Both the position numbers and the translations under genes were made by a program. This document shows positions 1-8,749 of a DNA stretch of 64,000 nucleotides, one piece after another. The stretch covers positions 62,001 to 126,000 of the forward strand of contig NZ_CP089593.1 in NCBI RefSeq assembly GCF_021249405.1. The letters are read 5' to 3'. Within the stretch, counting starts at the first letter, position 1. Every line of letters begins with the position of its first letter. The DNA is from Halobacterium zhouii (GTDB taxonomy: Archaea; Halobacteriota; Halobacteria; Halobacteriales; Halobacteriaceae). Below the pieces are notes generated by a model. It was given only the letters and a program-made list of their open reading frames with translations. It did no database searches and was not told where the DNA came from.

Positions 1-1
1 G

Positions 2-1342
2 CTCGCCACACCGCTCGTCGCACAGCAGATTGTCGTCGCGCTCGGCGCCGTCGTCGACATCTTCTGGCTTGGCCGCCTCAACGAGGCCGCCGTCGCCGCC
101 GTCGGCCTCGTCACCCCGGTGTACGCGCTCATCGCGATTCCCGTCATCGCCGCGCACATCGGTGGTCAGATCATCGCGTCCCAGAGCGTCGGCGCGGAGG
201 ACCACGACCGGGCCACCCGCGCGCCGGTCCACGCGGTGCTGCTCGGCCTCGCGTTCGCGATTCCTCTCATCGCGCTCACCATCCTCCTAGCGCCGACCGT
301 CGTCTCCCTTCTCGGCGCCACCGGCGACGTCTACCCGTACGCCGTCACCTACCTCTCGACGTACGCGTTCACGTTCGTCGGGATGGCCATCAGCGACAGT
401 CTCGAGGGCGGATTCGTCGGCTGGGGGGACTCCGGCACCGCGTTCGCGCTCAACGCCACGAACATCCTCGTGAACGCCGTCCTCGACCCGTTCCTCATCT
501 TCGGCTACGGCCCGTTCCCGGAGTGGGGCGTGTTCGGCGCGGCGATGGCGAGCGTCGTCGCCATCACGGTCAGCGCGTTGCTCGCCGCCGCCATCGCCGT
601 CAGCGGTCGCCGGAAGTTCTCGCTCTCGTGGGACGCCCTCGACGTCCGCCGGTCGCTCTTCCGTGACGTCATCGAGGTCGGCGGCCCCATTGGACTCCAG
701 AACGTCGGTCGGCAGGCCGCGCGCCTCGGCATGGTCGCTATCATCTCCATCGCCGGGTCGACCGCTGCGCTCGCCGCGTACAACGTCGGCGCGCAGTTAG
801 CGACACTTGCGTTCGTTCCCGCGGCCGGACTCGGTAGCGCCTCGACCACCGTCGTCGGCCAGAACCTCGGAGCGGAGCGCCCCGACCGAGCGCGCCGCGC
901 GACCTGGCTCAGCGTCGCCATCGCCGTCGTCTTCCTGCTCGCACTCGGCGCGGTGCAGTGGGCGCTCCCTACCGCCATCGTGTCGGTGTTTGCGCCCACC
1001 TTCGAGGGCGACGCGCTCGCGTTCACCGTCGACTACCTCCAGATTCTCGCGCTCGGCTACTGGGCGCTCGGCGCCATCTACACGCTCGAATCCGGGTTCA
1101 ACGGCGCGAGCAAAACGGACGTCAGCATGTACGCGACGCTCGTCCAGTACTGGGGCGTGCGCCTCCCCATCGCCGCGCTCGGTGTGTTCGTCCTCGACTA
1201 CGGCGTGCTCGCGGCGTTCTGGGGTGTCACCCTCTCGAACATCGCCGCAGCGGTCGGTCTCGCCATCTACTTCTATCACTCCACGGACGACGGGATGCTC
1301 GAACGCGCGGCAGAATCTGCCTCGGCTGACGCAGCGGACTGA
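2..1342 (+). CDS. MATE family multidrug/cation efflux transporter (5' truncated by window)
   Basis: A multi-pass membrane protein of the MATE (NorM/DinF) family, which exports organic cations or drugs in exchange for Na+ or H+. The open frame runs in from the window edge (frame 2), giving 446 visible residues; since MATE proteins are about 450-480 residues, only the N-terminal tens of residues are missing. Visible hallmarks are the early segment AAVAAVGLVTPVYALIAIP, many hydrophobic helices of about 20 residues, and two homologous halves typical of the fold; the second begins near GGPIGLQNVGRQAARLG. The C-terminus is short and acidic/Ala-rich. It is followed by a hairpin-rich intergenic repeat and then by an unrelated helicase gene, so it is probably the last gene of its transcript. 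The family call is secure; the substrate cannot be told from sequence. Confidence 0.9.
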   Translation, partial: LATPLVAQQIVVALGAVVDIFWLGRLNEAAVAAVGLVTPVYALIAIPVIAAHIGGQIIASQSVGAEDHDRATRAPVHAVLLGLAFAIPLIALTILLAPTVVSLLGATGDVYPYAVTYLSTYAFTFVGMAISDSLEGGFVGWGDSGTAFALNATNILVNAVLDPFLIFGYGPFPEWGVFGAAMASVVAITVSALLAAAIAVSGRRKFSLSWDALDVRRSLFRDVIEVGGPIGLQNVGRQAARLGMVAIISIAGSTAALAAYNVGAQLATLAFVPAAGLGSASTTVVGQNLGAERPDRARRATWLSVAIAVVFLLALGAVQWALPTAIVSVFAPTFEGDALAFTVDYLQILALGYWALGAIYTLESGFNGASKTDVSMYATLVQYWGVRLPIAALGVFVLDYGVLAAFWGVTLSNIAAAVGLAIYFYHSTDDGMLERAAESASADAAD

Positions 1343-1530
1343 GAGCGTGGTTCTCACTCACTCGCTTCGCTCGTTCATTCCGAACCACGCCGCTCACGGT
1401 TCGCTTCGCTCACGGTTCCCTTCGGTCACCGCTCGCCAGTTTGCGGCCTCCCTTCGTTCGGCCGCACGCTCACCGTTCGCCATAACGTGGCTCTCACTCC
1501 CTGCGGTCGTTCCGAGCCACGCTCCTAAGG
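1343..1530. repeat. Haloarchaeal intergenic hairpin repeat (GTGGTTC...GAACCAC family)
   Basis: This non-coding stretch holds a succession of inverted repeats with TTCG-type loops. GTGGTTC at 1347-1353 pairs with GAACCAC at 1382-1388. GTGGCTC at 1487-1493 pairs with GAGCCAC at 1514-1520. Between them are smaller foldbacks around CTCGCTTCGCTCG and CGGTTCGCTTCGCTCACGG. Closely related modules recur at 40824-40865 and 48991-49086, and the string CGTTCGCCATAAC is shared with the latter. It could act as a transcript end between the transporter and the helicase, or be a mobile/repeat relic; the sequence alone does not decide. Confidence 0.7.
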
Positions 1531-1567
1531 AAACGCCTATCCGACCGGCCCGTCTCCCCACGCTCAG

Positions 1568-3976
1568 ATGGAAGTCGCGGAGATCGTCCCGCAGTTCGCC
1601 GACGCGTTCCCGTTCGACGAGTTCAACGAGATGCAACGCGAGGCGGTGCCCGCGATGCTCGAATCGGACGCGAACGTCGTCGCGTCCGCGCCGACGGGCA
1701 GCGGGAAGACCGCGCTCGCGGAACTCGCAATCTGCCAGACGCTCGAACAGGGCGGCACCGCGCTGTTCGTCGCGCCGCTGCGCGCGCTCACCAACGAGAA
1801 GGAATCCGAGTGGGAGCGCTTCGAGGAGTTGGGGTACTCTGTCTACGTCGTTACGGGCGAACGCGACCTGAATCCGCGGCGCGCCGAGCGCGCGGACGTG
1901 CTCGTGATGACGCCCGAGAAGGCCGACTCCGCCACCCGGAAACACGACTCGCCGCGGTACTCGTTCGTCACGGACGTCGACTGCGTCGTCATCGACGAGG
2001 TTCACCTGCTGGACTCCGAGAAGCGCGGGAGCGTCCTGGAGGTCGTCGTGTCGCGGTTCCGGCGGCTGTGTGACCCTCGAGTCATCGCGCTCTCGGCGAC
2101 GATGTCGAACATCGACGACGTCGCGGCGTGGCTCGACGCCACGCCCGAAACCACGTTCGAGTTCGGCGACGAGTACCGGCCCGTCGACCTGCACGCTGAC
2201 GTGCGGACGTACCGCCACGGCGAGAACGCGTTCGCGGACAAGTACCGCCGGCTGTTCACCGCGCTCGACCTCGCGGAACCCCACCTCCGGGAGGACGGCC
2301 AGTCGCTCGTGTTCGTCTCCTCCCGCCAGGACACCGTGCAGGCCGCCAAGAAGACCAGAGACGAGATCGCCGAGCGCGACATCCCCGTGGGCTCGCGGGG
2401 CGACTACGAGTTCCACACGGACGCCGAGGACCTCGACAACTCCACGCTCCGGAAGTCCGTGCTCGACGGCGTGGCGTTCCACCACGCCGGTCTCTCCACG
2501 CACGACAAGAACCACGTCGAGCAGTGGTTCCGCGAGGGGAAGATCCGCGTCCTGTTCTCCACGTCGACGCTCGCGTGGGGCGTCAACCTCCCCGCGCGCT
2601 GTGTCGTCATCCGCGACACGAAGTACCACGACCCGCTCGAGGGCGAGGTGGACATGAGCCCCCTCGACGTCCTCCAGATGCTCGGGCGCGCGGGCCGCCC
2701 CGGCTACGACGACGTCGGCTACGGCTGGGTGGTATGTGACGACTCGGACGCCGACAAGTACCGCCGCCTGCTCAGCGAGGGCAAGGAGATCGAGTCGCGA
2801 CTCGCGGGTGCGTCCGACGGCGCGAGAGACGACGGCCAGCACGCCATCGCGAGCAATCTCGCGGAGCACCTGAACGCGGAGATAGCGATGGGAACGATCC
2901 GCGGCCTCGGCGACGTGATGGAGTGGCTGGAGACGACGTTCTACTACCAGCGCGCCCAGTCAGAACCCGAGGCCTACGACTTCCCGAACCTCCGGGAGCG
3001 CGTTCGCGAGACCCTCGACGCGCTCGTCGACGACGGCTTCGTGGAGACTGACGACGACCTCGGCCTCTACGCGACCGGCCTCGGCGTGCTCGCCTCGACG
3101 TACTACCTGCGCCTCGACACCGCCCACGAGTTCCACGGCATCGCCGCGGGCGACGGGGAGGGCGAGGACGCTGGCGCGGACACGGACCGCGACGACATCC
3201 TCCGGGCGGTCGCGGCGGCCGGGGAGTTCGACAGCGTGAACGCGCGCCAGTCCGAGCAGGACGCCATCACCTCCGTTCTGGGGAACGAGGGAAGCGAGAT
3301 GGACTCCGGCCCCCGGAAGGTGCTCGCCATCCTGCGCGCGAGCATGGACGGGTCGCTGCCGCCGGAACTGCGCTCGGACGCGTGGGTCATTCGGCAGAAC
3401 GCGCTCCGCCTGCTCGCTGCGCTCACTGCGTTCTTCGACCGGTACGACGCCCCCGCGGGCGCAAACGCCGCGCGCCGCCTCGAGGCCCGCATCGACACCG
3501 GCGTTCCCGAGGACGCGGTCGGCCTCACCGCGCTCGACGGCGTTGCCGCGGGCCGCGCGCACAAACTCCACGATGAGGGCATCGAGACACCGGCGGACGT
3601 GCGCGAGGCGGGAACCGATGGTCTCGTCGACGCGGGGCTCTCCGAAGGCGTCGCGAACAGCGTCCGCGAGCAGGCCGAAACAGTGCCCGACGTCCGAGTC
3701 GACTGGGGGGAGTTCCCGGACGCCATCGCCGCGGGGACGAACGAGATGTGCGAGGTGACCGTGGAGAACGACGGCGGTAACGCGAGCGCGGGCGTGCGCG
3801 TGACGGTCAACGACGTGGAGATGACGACCACGTCGGGCTACCTCGACGACGCGCTCTCGGTGCCGGTCGGCGTGTTCGGCGCGAACGCAGACAGCCTCGA
3901 GTTCGAGGTGGCCGTGACGTTCCCCGACATTCCTCTTCTCCCAGTGACGGACGCGCGGACGGTTCGCGTCGAGTGA
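1568..3976 (+). CDS. Ski2/Hel308-type superfamily 2 helicase
   Basis: ATP-dependent SF2 helicase of 802 residues, in the group of archaeal Hel308 and eukaryotic Ski2/Brr2 enzymes; likely roles are remodelling stalled replication forks or structured RNA. Seen directly: a Q-motif-like FNEMQREAV near residue 20, Walker A APTGSGKT at about 41-48, DEVH box at about 143-146, SAT motif (ALSATMS) near 175, and the helicase C-terminal core with LGRAGRPGYD. A winged-helix/ratchet region follows, then a helix-hairpin-helix-like stretch (GLTALDGVAAGRAHKLHDEGI). The last 80 residues (from about VTVENDGGNASAGVRVTV) look like a beta-sandwich, as in Sec63-type modules. The start ATG is at 1568 with a TATA-like region in the preceding repeat. 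Hel308 proper usually ends in a short RAR tail, so this may be a paralogue. Confidence 0.87.
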   Translation: MEVAEIVPQFADAFPFDEFNEMQREAVPAMLESDANVVASAPTGSGKTALAELAICQTLEQGGTALFVAPLRALTNEKESEWERFEELGYSVYVVTGERDLNPRRAERADVLVMTPEKADSATRKHDSPRYSFVTDVDCVVIDEVHLLDSEKRGSVLEVVVSRFRRLCDPRVIALSATMSNIDDVAAWLDATPETTFEFGDEYRPVDLHADVRTYRHGENAFADKYRRLFTALDLAEPHLREDGQSLVFVSSRQDTVQAAKKTRDEIAERDIPVGSRGDYEFHTDAEDLDNSTLRKSVLDGVAFHHAGLSTHDKNHVEQWFREGKIRVLFSTSTLAWGVNLPARCVVIRDTKYHDPLEGEVDMSPLDVLQMLGRAGRPGYDDVGYGWVVCDDSDADKYRRLLSEGKEIESRLAGASDGARDDGQHAIASNLAEHLNAEIAMGTIRGLGDVMEWLETTFYYQRAQSEPEAYDFPNLRERVRETLDALVDDGFVETDDDLGLYATGLGVLASTYYLRLDTAHEFHGIAAGDGEGEDAGADTDRDDILRAVAAAGEFDSVNARQSEQDAITSVLGNEGSEMDSGPRKVLAILRASMDGSLPPELRSDAWVIRQNALRLLAALTAFFDRYDAPAGANAARRLEARIDTGVPEDAVGLTALDGVAAGRAHKLHDEGIETPADVREAGTDGLVDAGLSEGVANSVREQAETVPDVRVDWGEFPDAIAAGTNEMCEVTVENDGGNASAGVRVTVNDVEMTTTSGYLDDALSVPVGVFGANADSLEFEVAVTFPDIPLLPVTDARTVRVE

Positions 3977-4077
3977 GGCGACCGCTCCCGTGGACCCGCC
4001 CGTGCCTGGCGACGATTCCGCGTCCCACGACGAGAGCGGAGGTAGACCTTTTCGGCTGGGGGCCGAGGTACCGGCCG

Positions 4078-4728
4078 ATGGCCACGGAAGCGACGTTCAC
4101 GGTGCCCGCGTCGGAGTTCCCGCTGGGCACCATCTTCGACGAACTACCGGACGTGACAGTCGAACTGGAGCGCGTCGTTCCGAGCACGAGCACTGTGGTT
4201 CCGTACTTCTGGGTTCGGGGCGTCGAGACGGGAGACATCGTCGAGGCGTTCGCCGAACACCCGGGCGTGCGGAACATCCAACTGGTCGATTCGGTGGCGA
4301 ACGAACACCTGCTGCGCGCCGAGTGGGTGCCGAACCACGAGGGAGTCCTCGACGTGCTGGCGGAGGCGGAGCTAGCCATCATCGAGGTCATCGGGACGGA
4401 CGAGCAGTGGTCGTTCCAGATACGCGGCGACAGCCGGGACCACCTCGCGCGGTTCAGTACCCGTTGCGAGGAACTGGACATCCCGATTCAACTGTCCGAA
4501 GTTCGTGCACTCGCGCGAATCGAGAACAACGAGAAAAACGAGATGACTGACGCACAGCGGGAGGTGCTGGCGCTGGCGTACGAGCGGGGGTACTTCAACT
4601 CTCCGCGCGACGTCACGATGGCGGAACTCGGCGACGAACTCGGCATCTCCCAGCAGGCGGTCGCGTCCCGACTGCGCCGCGCCACCCGCCGAATCGTCAG
4701 CGACACGCTCTCGGCGCTGGAGGCGTGA
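4078..4728 (+). CDS. Bacterio-opsin-activator-type HTH transcription regulator
   Basis: A 216-residue predicted transcription factor of the haloarchaeal Bat-like group. The N-terminal two thirds (about residues 1-150) form the sensor-like bacterio-opsin-activator domain typical of the family. The C-terminal part, from DAQREVLALAYERGYFNSPRD, carries the HTH_10 domain with the recognition region ELGDELGISQQAVASRLRRA. The ATG at 4078 is preferred over the upstream start in the same frame (3973), because the conserved family sequence begins at MATEATFTVPASEFPLGTIF and the upstream codons are non-homologous. It sits between a helicase and a second winged-helix gene, with no evident operon partner. 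The DNA target and signal are unknown. Confidence 0.85.
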   Translation: MATEATFTVPASEFPLGTIFDELPDVTVELERVVPSTSTVVPYFWVRGVETGDIVEAFAEHPGVRNIQLVDSVANEHLLRAEWVPNHEGVLDVLAEAELAIIEVIGTDEQWSFQIRGDSRDHLARFSTRCEELDIPIQLSEVRALARIENNEKNEMTDAQREVLALAYERGYFNSPRDVTMAELGDELGISQQAVASRLRRATRRIVSDTLSALEA

Positions 4729-4804
4729 CGCCACCCACGTAAAAACGGGTTGTATAGCCAAAAACAGCCCTGAACTGTCACAGCGCCGTAGTTCGTATTG
4801 AACG

Positions 4805-5176
4805 ATGTCACTCGACGATATTTCGGCGGACGTCGGACAGTCGACCCCCGGGGACGGCGCGACGAACATCTCGTCGGGGGAGGCAGACGCGCTGTTCTCG
4901 TGTCTGGCGGACGCGCGTCGGCGCGCAGTGCTCGAGTGCCTCGCCGAGCGCTCGGAACCGGTCGCTCTCGACGACCTCGCCGACCACGTCGCGAGCGCCG
5001 CGACCGAACCAGACCGGGACGGCCGGGACGCTCAGACGGACGCGCTCGTCTCGCTGATCCACGTCGACATCCCGAAGTTACAACACGCCGACGTTGTCGA
5101 GGTGAACCGTGACGCAGACGTGGTCAGCCCGAGCGACCGGTTCGCCGCCGCGGAGGCGCTGCGGACCAGGCTGTGA
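4805..5176 (+). CDS. Small winged-helix protein, DUF7344-like
   Basis: A 123-residue acidic protein with the pattern of the haloarchaeal DUF7344 winged-helix family (family number recalled from memory): LFSCLADARRRAVLECLAER, then LDDLADHVA, then a DALVSLIHVDIPKLQHADVVEV stretch that reads as the recognition helix and wing. Such proteins are thought to be transcription regulators, many without a known ligand. The ATG at 4805 follows an AT-rich stretch around 4738-4770 (TAAAAACGGGTTGTATAG) that could hold its promoter. It lies 77 nt after the Bat-like regulator, but the AT-rich gap suggests separate transcription. Confidence 0.72.
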   Translation: MSLDDISADVGQSTPGDGATNISSGEADALFSCLADARRRAVLECLAERSEPVALDDLADHVASAATEPDRDGRDAQTDALVSLIHVDIPKLQHADVVEVNRDADVVSPSDRFAAAEALRTRL

Positions 5177-5222
5177 GTTCCAGTCCGGAACTTGAAGTGC
5201 GAGAGCGGGACCAACCCGGGGT

Positions 5223-5963
5223 ATGCAGGACGCAATCCGCGTGCTCGCCGGCGAGTGCGCCGTGCGCTACGAGTCCGCCGGAACGATAGAACGCGACCTC
5301 CGCGGCGACGTCGTCGTCGTGGTGAAACCCGACGACACCGTGCTCGTCCACGACGCCGACGGCTACCAGCCAGCGGCGTGGCTCACGCGCCCGGGCGTCG
5401 TGCGCTACACGCGAGACGCACGCGGGTTCCGCCTCGACGCGGCGGACGGCGACGAGCGCCTCGTGGTGGAGAGCGCGACCGAGCACGGTGACGCCCACTA
5501 CCCCGCCTCGCCGGCGGGGCCGCCCGTCGGTACCTGTGAGTGCAGTGGGACGCTCGTCCGGGACGGCGGGCGCGTCGTCTGCGTGGACTGTCGCGCGCAG
5601 TACGCGATTCCCCGGGACGCCGCCGTCACCGACGACGCGTGCTCCGACTGCGGACTCCCGGAGTTGCGCGTGCAACGCGGCGTCGAGGTGACCGCGTGTC
5701 TCGACCGCGAATGCTGTTCGATCGCCGACGTGGTCCGGAACCACGTCGAGGGCGTCTGGACGTGTCGCTGTGGCGAACCCCTGGAGATCCAGTCCAGTCG
5801 CGGCCTGCGCGCGGTCTGTTCGCACTGCGGGGCCGACCACCGACTCCCGCGCGGCGTCGTCGACGGCGACTGCGATTGCGGGCTTCCCGCGTTCGACACC
5901 GGCGACGGCGACCGGCGCTGTCTCGACGACGGCTGCAAGCACGAACTGCAGACCACGACCTGA
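5223..5963 (+). CDS. NucS-N-terminal-like domain fused to zinc ribbons (no nuclease domain)
   Basis: A 246-residue protein. Residues about 20-60 (RGDVVVVVKPDDTVLVHDADGYQPAAWL) match the N-terminal beta-domain of the NucS/DUF91 mismatch and branched-DNA endonucleases. The NucS RecB-like catalytic domain is absent. Instead the C-terminal 140 residues hold a series of paired cysteines: CECSG, CVDCR, CSDCGLPELRV, CLDRECCS, CRCGEP, CSHCG, CDCGLP, CLDDGCK. These resemble topoisomerase-type C4 zinc ribbons. It precedes endA, trpS and pheS on the same strand, an information-processing neighbourhood. The likely role is a DNA- or RNA-binding accessory protein rather than a nuclease, but the function is unproven. 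Confidence 0.75.
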   Translation: MQDAIRVLAGECAVRYESAGTIERDLRGDVVVVVKPDDTVLVHDADGYQPAAWLTRPGVVRYTRDARGFRLDAADGDERLVVESATEHGDAHYPASPAGPPVGTCECSGTLVRDGGRVVCVDCRAQYAIPRDAAVTDDACSDCGLPELRVQRGVEVTACLDRECCSIADVVRNHVEGVWTCRCGEPLEIQSSRGLRAVCSHCGADHRLPRGVVDGDCDCGLPAFDTGDGDRRCLDDGCKHELQTTT

Positions 5964-6104
5964 ACACCGCTCTCGCGCTCGCCCGGGTGGCCCGACGCAA
6001 ACGAGAGATGGCGTTCGCGGTGCCGGCGGATCCGGCCCGCGGTGTCGAGACTGCGGCGCGCGTGCACCGCAGTCGCTTTGAATGTCGGTCCGCCACGTCC
6101 CCGT

Positions 6105-7139
6105 ATGGACGGCGAACTTCGCGGCGACGAGGTGCGCGTCGGTGGGGACGCGCGCCAGCGCTTCCACGACGCCCGCGGGTACGGCCACCCCCTCGAGGGC
6201 GACACCATCTCGCTGTCGCTCGTCGAGGCCGCCCACCTGCTGTTCCGGGGCGACCTCGAGGCCGTCGACGGGATGGGATTCCGGGAGTTCCTCGCGACCC
6301 GGGACGCCGGGTTCAGCGGGCGCTTTCTGGTCTACACGGACCTTCGGGACCGCGGATTCTACCTCGCGCCCGACCGCGAACCGTGGCGCGAGAACCCGAG
6401 TCCCGCCGACTTCGTGGTGTTCCCGCGCGGGAAAGGGCCGGGCGACGGCGTGGTCGAGTACCGGATCCGCGTGGTCGGCGAGCGCACCGACGTTCCCGCC
6501 TCGGAACTCGGCGACGCCGTGCTCGCGGTGGTCGACGAGGAGAGCGAAATAACGTATCTCGACGTCGAACCGCTCGAACCCGACGGGAGCACCGACTCGG
6601 TGACAGTGGACGCCGCCGAAGGCGTGTTGCTCGACGACCGCGTGCTGCTCTGGAACCCGCCCGCTTCCCTCCACCAGCAGGCGTTCTACGGCCAACCGCT
6701 GGGCGGCCGGGCGGCCGAACACGACGCGCTCCAACTGTCACTGGTGGAGGCCGCGTACCTCGCCGCCTCGGGAGACCTCGCGCTCGTCGGGGGCGGCGGC
6801 ATCGAGGTCGTCGTGGAACGCGGGCGCGCCGTCGAGGGCGAGCGATTCGACCGCCGGCTCCGGGTGTACCGCGCGCTCAGGGACGCCGGAATGGTGCCCA
6901 AGACGGGGTTCAAGTTCGGCGCGGACTTCCGCGTGTACGCCGACGTCGACTCCGTCGACGACCTCGGCCACTCCTCGCTGTTGGTGCGCGTGCTCCCCGC
7001 CGACCACACGTTCGCGCCGCGGGACCTCTCGCTGGACGTGCGCCTCGCACACGGCGTGCGCAAGCGAATGGTTTTTGCGCTGGACGACACCACTGACGAT
7101 ACGATTCGCTGGCGCTCTGTCAGCCGCCTCACCCCTTGA
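6105..7139 (+). CDS. endA: tRNA-splicing endonuclease EndA
   Basis: Cuts the bulge-helix-bulge (BHB) motif in intron-containing pre-tRNAs and in pre-rRNA. At 344 residues it is the tandem-repeat form (two fused EndA units, dimerising), as expected in Halobacteria. The C-terminal unit shows the catalytic triad region: FGADFRVYAD (Tyr), LGHSSLLVRV (His) and GVRKRMVFAL (Lys). The degenerate N-terminal unit contains SLVEAAHLLFRGDL, matched in the second unit by SLVEAAYLAASGDL, which shows the duplication. Start ATG at 6105; the frame is open further upstream but that part is not conserved. Its TGA (7137-7139) sits two bases before the trpS ATG, so endA-trpS are co-transcribed. The rRNA operon in this window carries two BHB stems that are its expected substrates. 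Confidence 0.95.
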   Translation: MDGELRGDEVRVGGDARQRFHDARGYGHPLEGDTISLSLVEAAHLLFRGDLEAVDGMGFREFLATRDAGFSGRFLVYTDLRDRGFYLAPDREPWRENPSPADFVVFPRGKGPGDGVVEYRIRVVGERTDVPASELGDAVLAVVDEESEITYLDVEPLEPDGSTDSVTVDAAEGVLLDDRVLLWNPPASLHQQAFYGQPLGGRAAEHDALQLSLVEAAYLAASGDLALVGGGGIEVVVERGRAVEGERFDRRLRVYRALRDAGMVPKTGFKFGADFRVYADVDSVDDLGHSSLLVRVLPADHTFAPRDLSLDVRLAHGVRKRMVFALDDTTDDTIRWRSVSRLTP

Positions 7140-7141
7140 CT

Positions 7142-8689
7142 ATGAACGACGACTCTCACGACGAGACGCCGGGTGCAGACAGCGTTGCCCTCGACCCGTG
7201 GGGCTCCTCGACCATCTCGGACTACCGCAGCCTCTTCGAGGAGTTCGGCATCGAGGCCTTCGAGGACGTCCTCGAGTCGGTGCCGGCGCCCCACTACCTG
7301 ATGCGGCGGGCCATCATCTTCGGCCACCGCGACTACCGCCGCGTGCTCGACGCGATGCGCGAGGACGAACCGTTCGCCGCCCTCTCCGGGTTCATGCCGA
7401 CGGGCGACCCCCACATCGGCCACAAGATGGTGTTCGACGAGATCATCTGGCACCAGCAGCAGGGCGCGGACGCCTACGGCCTCATCGCGGACCTCGAAGC
7501 CCACGCCGCGCGCGGCCTCTCCTGGGACGAGATCGACGAGCACGCCGAGGACTACCTGCTCAGCCTGCTGGCGCTCGGCTTCGACGCCGACGAGGGCACG
7601 CTCTACCGGCAGTCCACGAACCGCGAGCTCCAGGACCTCGCGTTCGAACTCGGCGCGGACGCGAACCTCTCCGAGTTCGAGGCCATCTACGGCTTCGACG
7701 GCGAGACCGACGTATCGCACGTGCAGAGCGTCGTCACCCAGATGGCGGACATCCTCTACCCGCAACTCGAGGAGCCCAAGCCCACCGTCATCCCGGTCGG
7801 TCCGGACCAGGACCCCCACATGCGACTCGCGCGCGACCTCGCCGAACGCACGCGCTTCTTCAAGATGACCGAAGCGTTCGCCTCGTTCGAACTGGGCGAC
7901 GACGAGCGCCCGCTGGTGGCGCGCGCCCACGACGCCCGGGGCGAGTACGCCGAGGACCCCGACACGCCGCGCTGCGAGGAGGCCGCCGAGTGGCTCCGCA
8001 GCGCGGACGCAGACGTGCTCGACGCGTACGACGACTCGACGGTCGAATCCGCCATCGAGAAACTCGAAAACGGCGGGATGGAACCGCTCCGCCCCCGACT
8101 CCGCTTTTTCGACCGCCGGGCGACCGACGAGGCGTTCGACGCGCTCGTCGACGCCATCGACGGCGAGAAGCGCGTCTTCGAGGGCCACGTCGACGTCTTC
8201 GAGATGGACCGCGAGACCGCCGAGGATCTCGCGGTCGCCGTCGAGGTCGACCACGGCGGCTACGGCTTCGTGCCGCCGTCCTCGATATACCACCGCTTCA
8301 TGACCGGCCTCACGGGCGGGAAGATGTCCTCCTCGATTCCCGCGAGCCACATCAGCCTGCTCGACGACCCCGGGGAGGGCTACGACAAGGTCAAGGCCGC
8401 GACCACTGGCGGCCGCGAAACCGCCGAGAAGCAGCGCGAACTCGGTGGGGAAGCCGACGACTGTCCGGTGTACGAACTGTACGCCTACCTGCTCGCCGGG
8501 GACGACGACGGCCTCGCCGAGGAAGTGTACTCCGAGTGCGTCGGCGGGGAGCGACTCTGTGGCGGGTGTAAGGAGCAGGCAGCCGAACTGATGGAGGAGT
8601 TCCTCGCGGACCACCAGGAGAAACGCGAGGAAGCCCGCGAGGTGCTGGACGACCTGGACGTCGAACTGGACTCGGCGCGGGCGCGCTGA
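7142..8689 (+). CDS. trpS: Tryptophanyl-tRNA synthetase
   Basis: Charges tRNATrp with tryptophan. 515 residues, longer than bacterial TrpS, as usual in haloarchaea. Class I signatures are visible: the HIGH-type motif in FMPTGDPHIGHK at about residues 88-99, and the KMSKS-type motif in GGKMSSSIP at about 399. The C-terminus, GGERLCGGCKEQAAELMEEFLADHQEKR, is characteristic of archaeal/eukaryotic TrpS. The ATG at 7142 is chosen; a TTG two codons upstream (7136) is the only alternative. It follows endA with almost no gap. No Trp-rich leader ORF is visible upstream, unlike pheS further on. Confidence 0.96.
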   Translation: MNDDSHDETPGADSVALDPWGSSTISDYRSLFEEFGIEAFEDVLESVPAPHYLMRRAIIFGHRDYRRVLDAMREDEPFAALSGFMPTGDPHIGHKMVFDEIIWHQQQGADAYGLIADLEAHAARGLSWDEIDEHAEDYLLSLLALGFDADEGTLYRQSTNRELQDLAFELGADANLSEFEAIYGFDGETDVSHVQSVVTQMADILYPQLEEPKPTVIPVGPDQDPHMRLARDLAERTRFFKMTEAFASFELGDDERPLVARAHDARGEYAEDPDTPRCEEAAEWLRSADADVLDAYDDSTVESAIEKLENGGMEPLRPRLRFFDRRATDEAFDALVDAIDGEKRVFEGHVDVFEMDRETAEDLAVAVEVDHGGYGFVPPSSIYHRFMTGLTGGKMSSSIPASHISLLDDPGEGYDKVKAATTGGRETAEKQRELGGEADDCPVYELYAYLLAGDDDGLAEEVYSECVGGERLCGGCKEQAAELMEEFLADHQEKREEAREVLDDLDVELDSARAR

Positions 8690-8717
8690 GTCTCACGCGG
8701 GCACGTCAGTGACGGAA

Positions 8718-8726
8718 CGCTTTTGC
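8718..8726 (+). promoter_or_regulatory. TATA-like promoter of the pheS leader transcript
   Basis: The T-rich box CGCTTTTGC is centred about 28 nt upstream of the ATG at 8750, the distance expected for an archaeal TATA box driving a leaderless transcript. It is the only such box in the trpS-pheS gap, so the pheST mRNA should start at or just before the leader ATG. Confidence 0.55.
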
Positions 8727-8749
8727 CGGCCCGCGCTAATCTTTCGCAC

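Noticed and set aside
5964..6104. Trp-rich leader before endA-trpS
   Set aside because: I looked for a short ORF with Trp codons by analogy with pheS; none was found, and trpS follows endA with a two-base gap.
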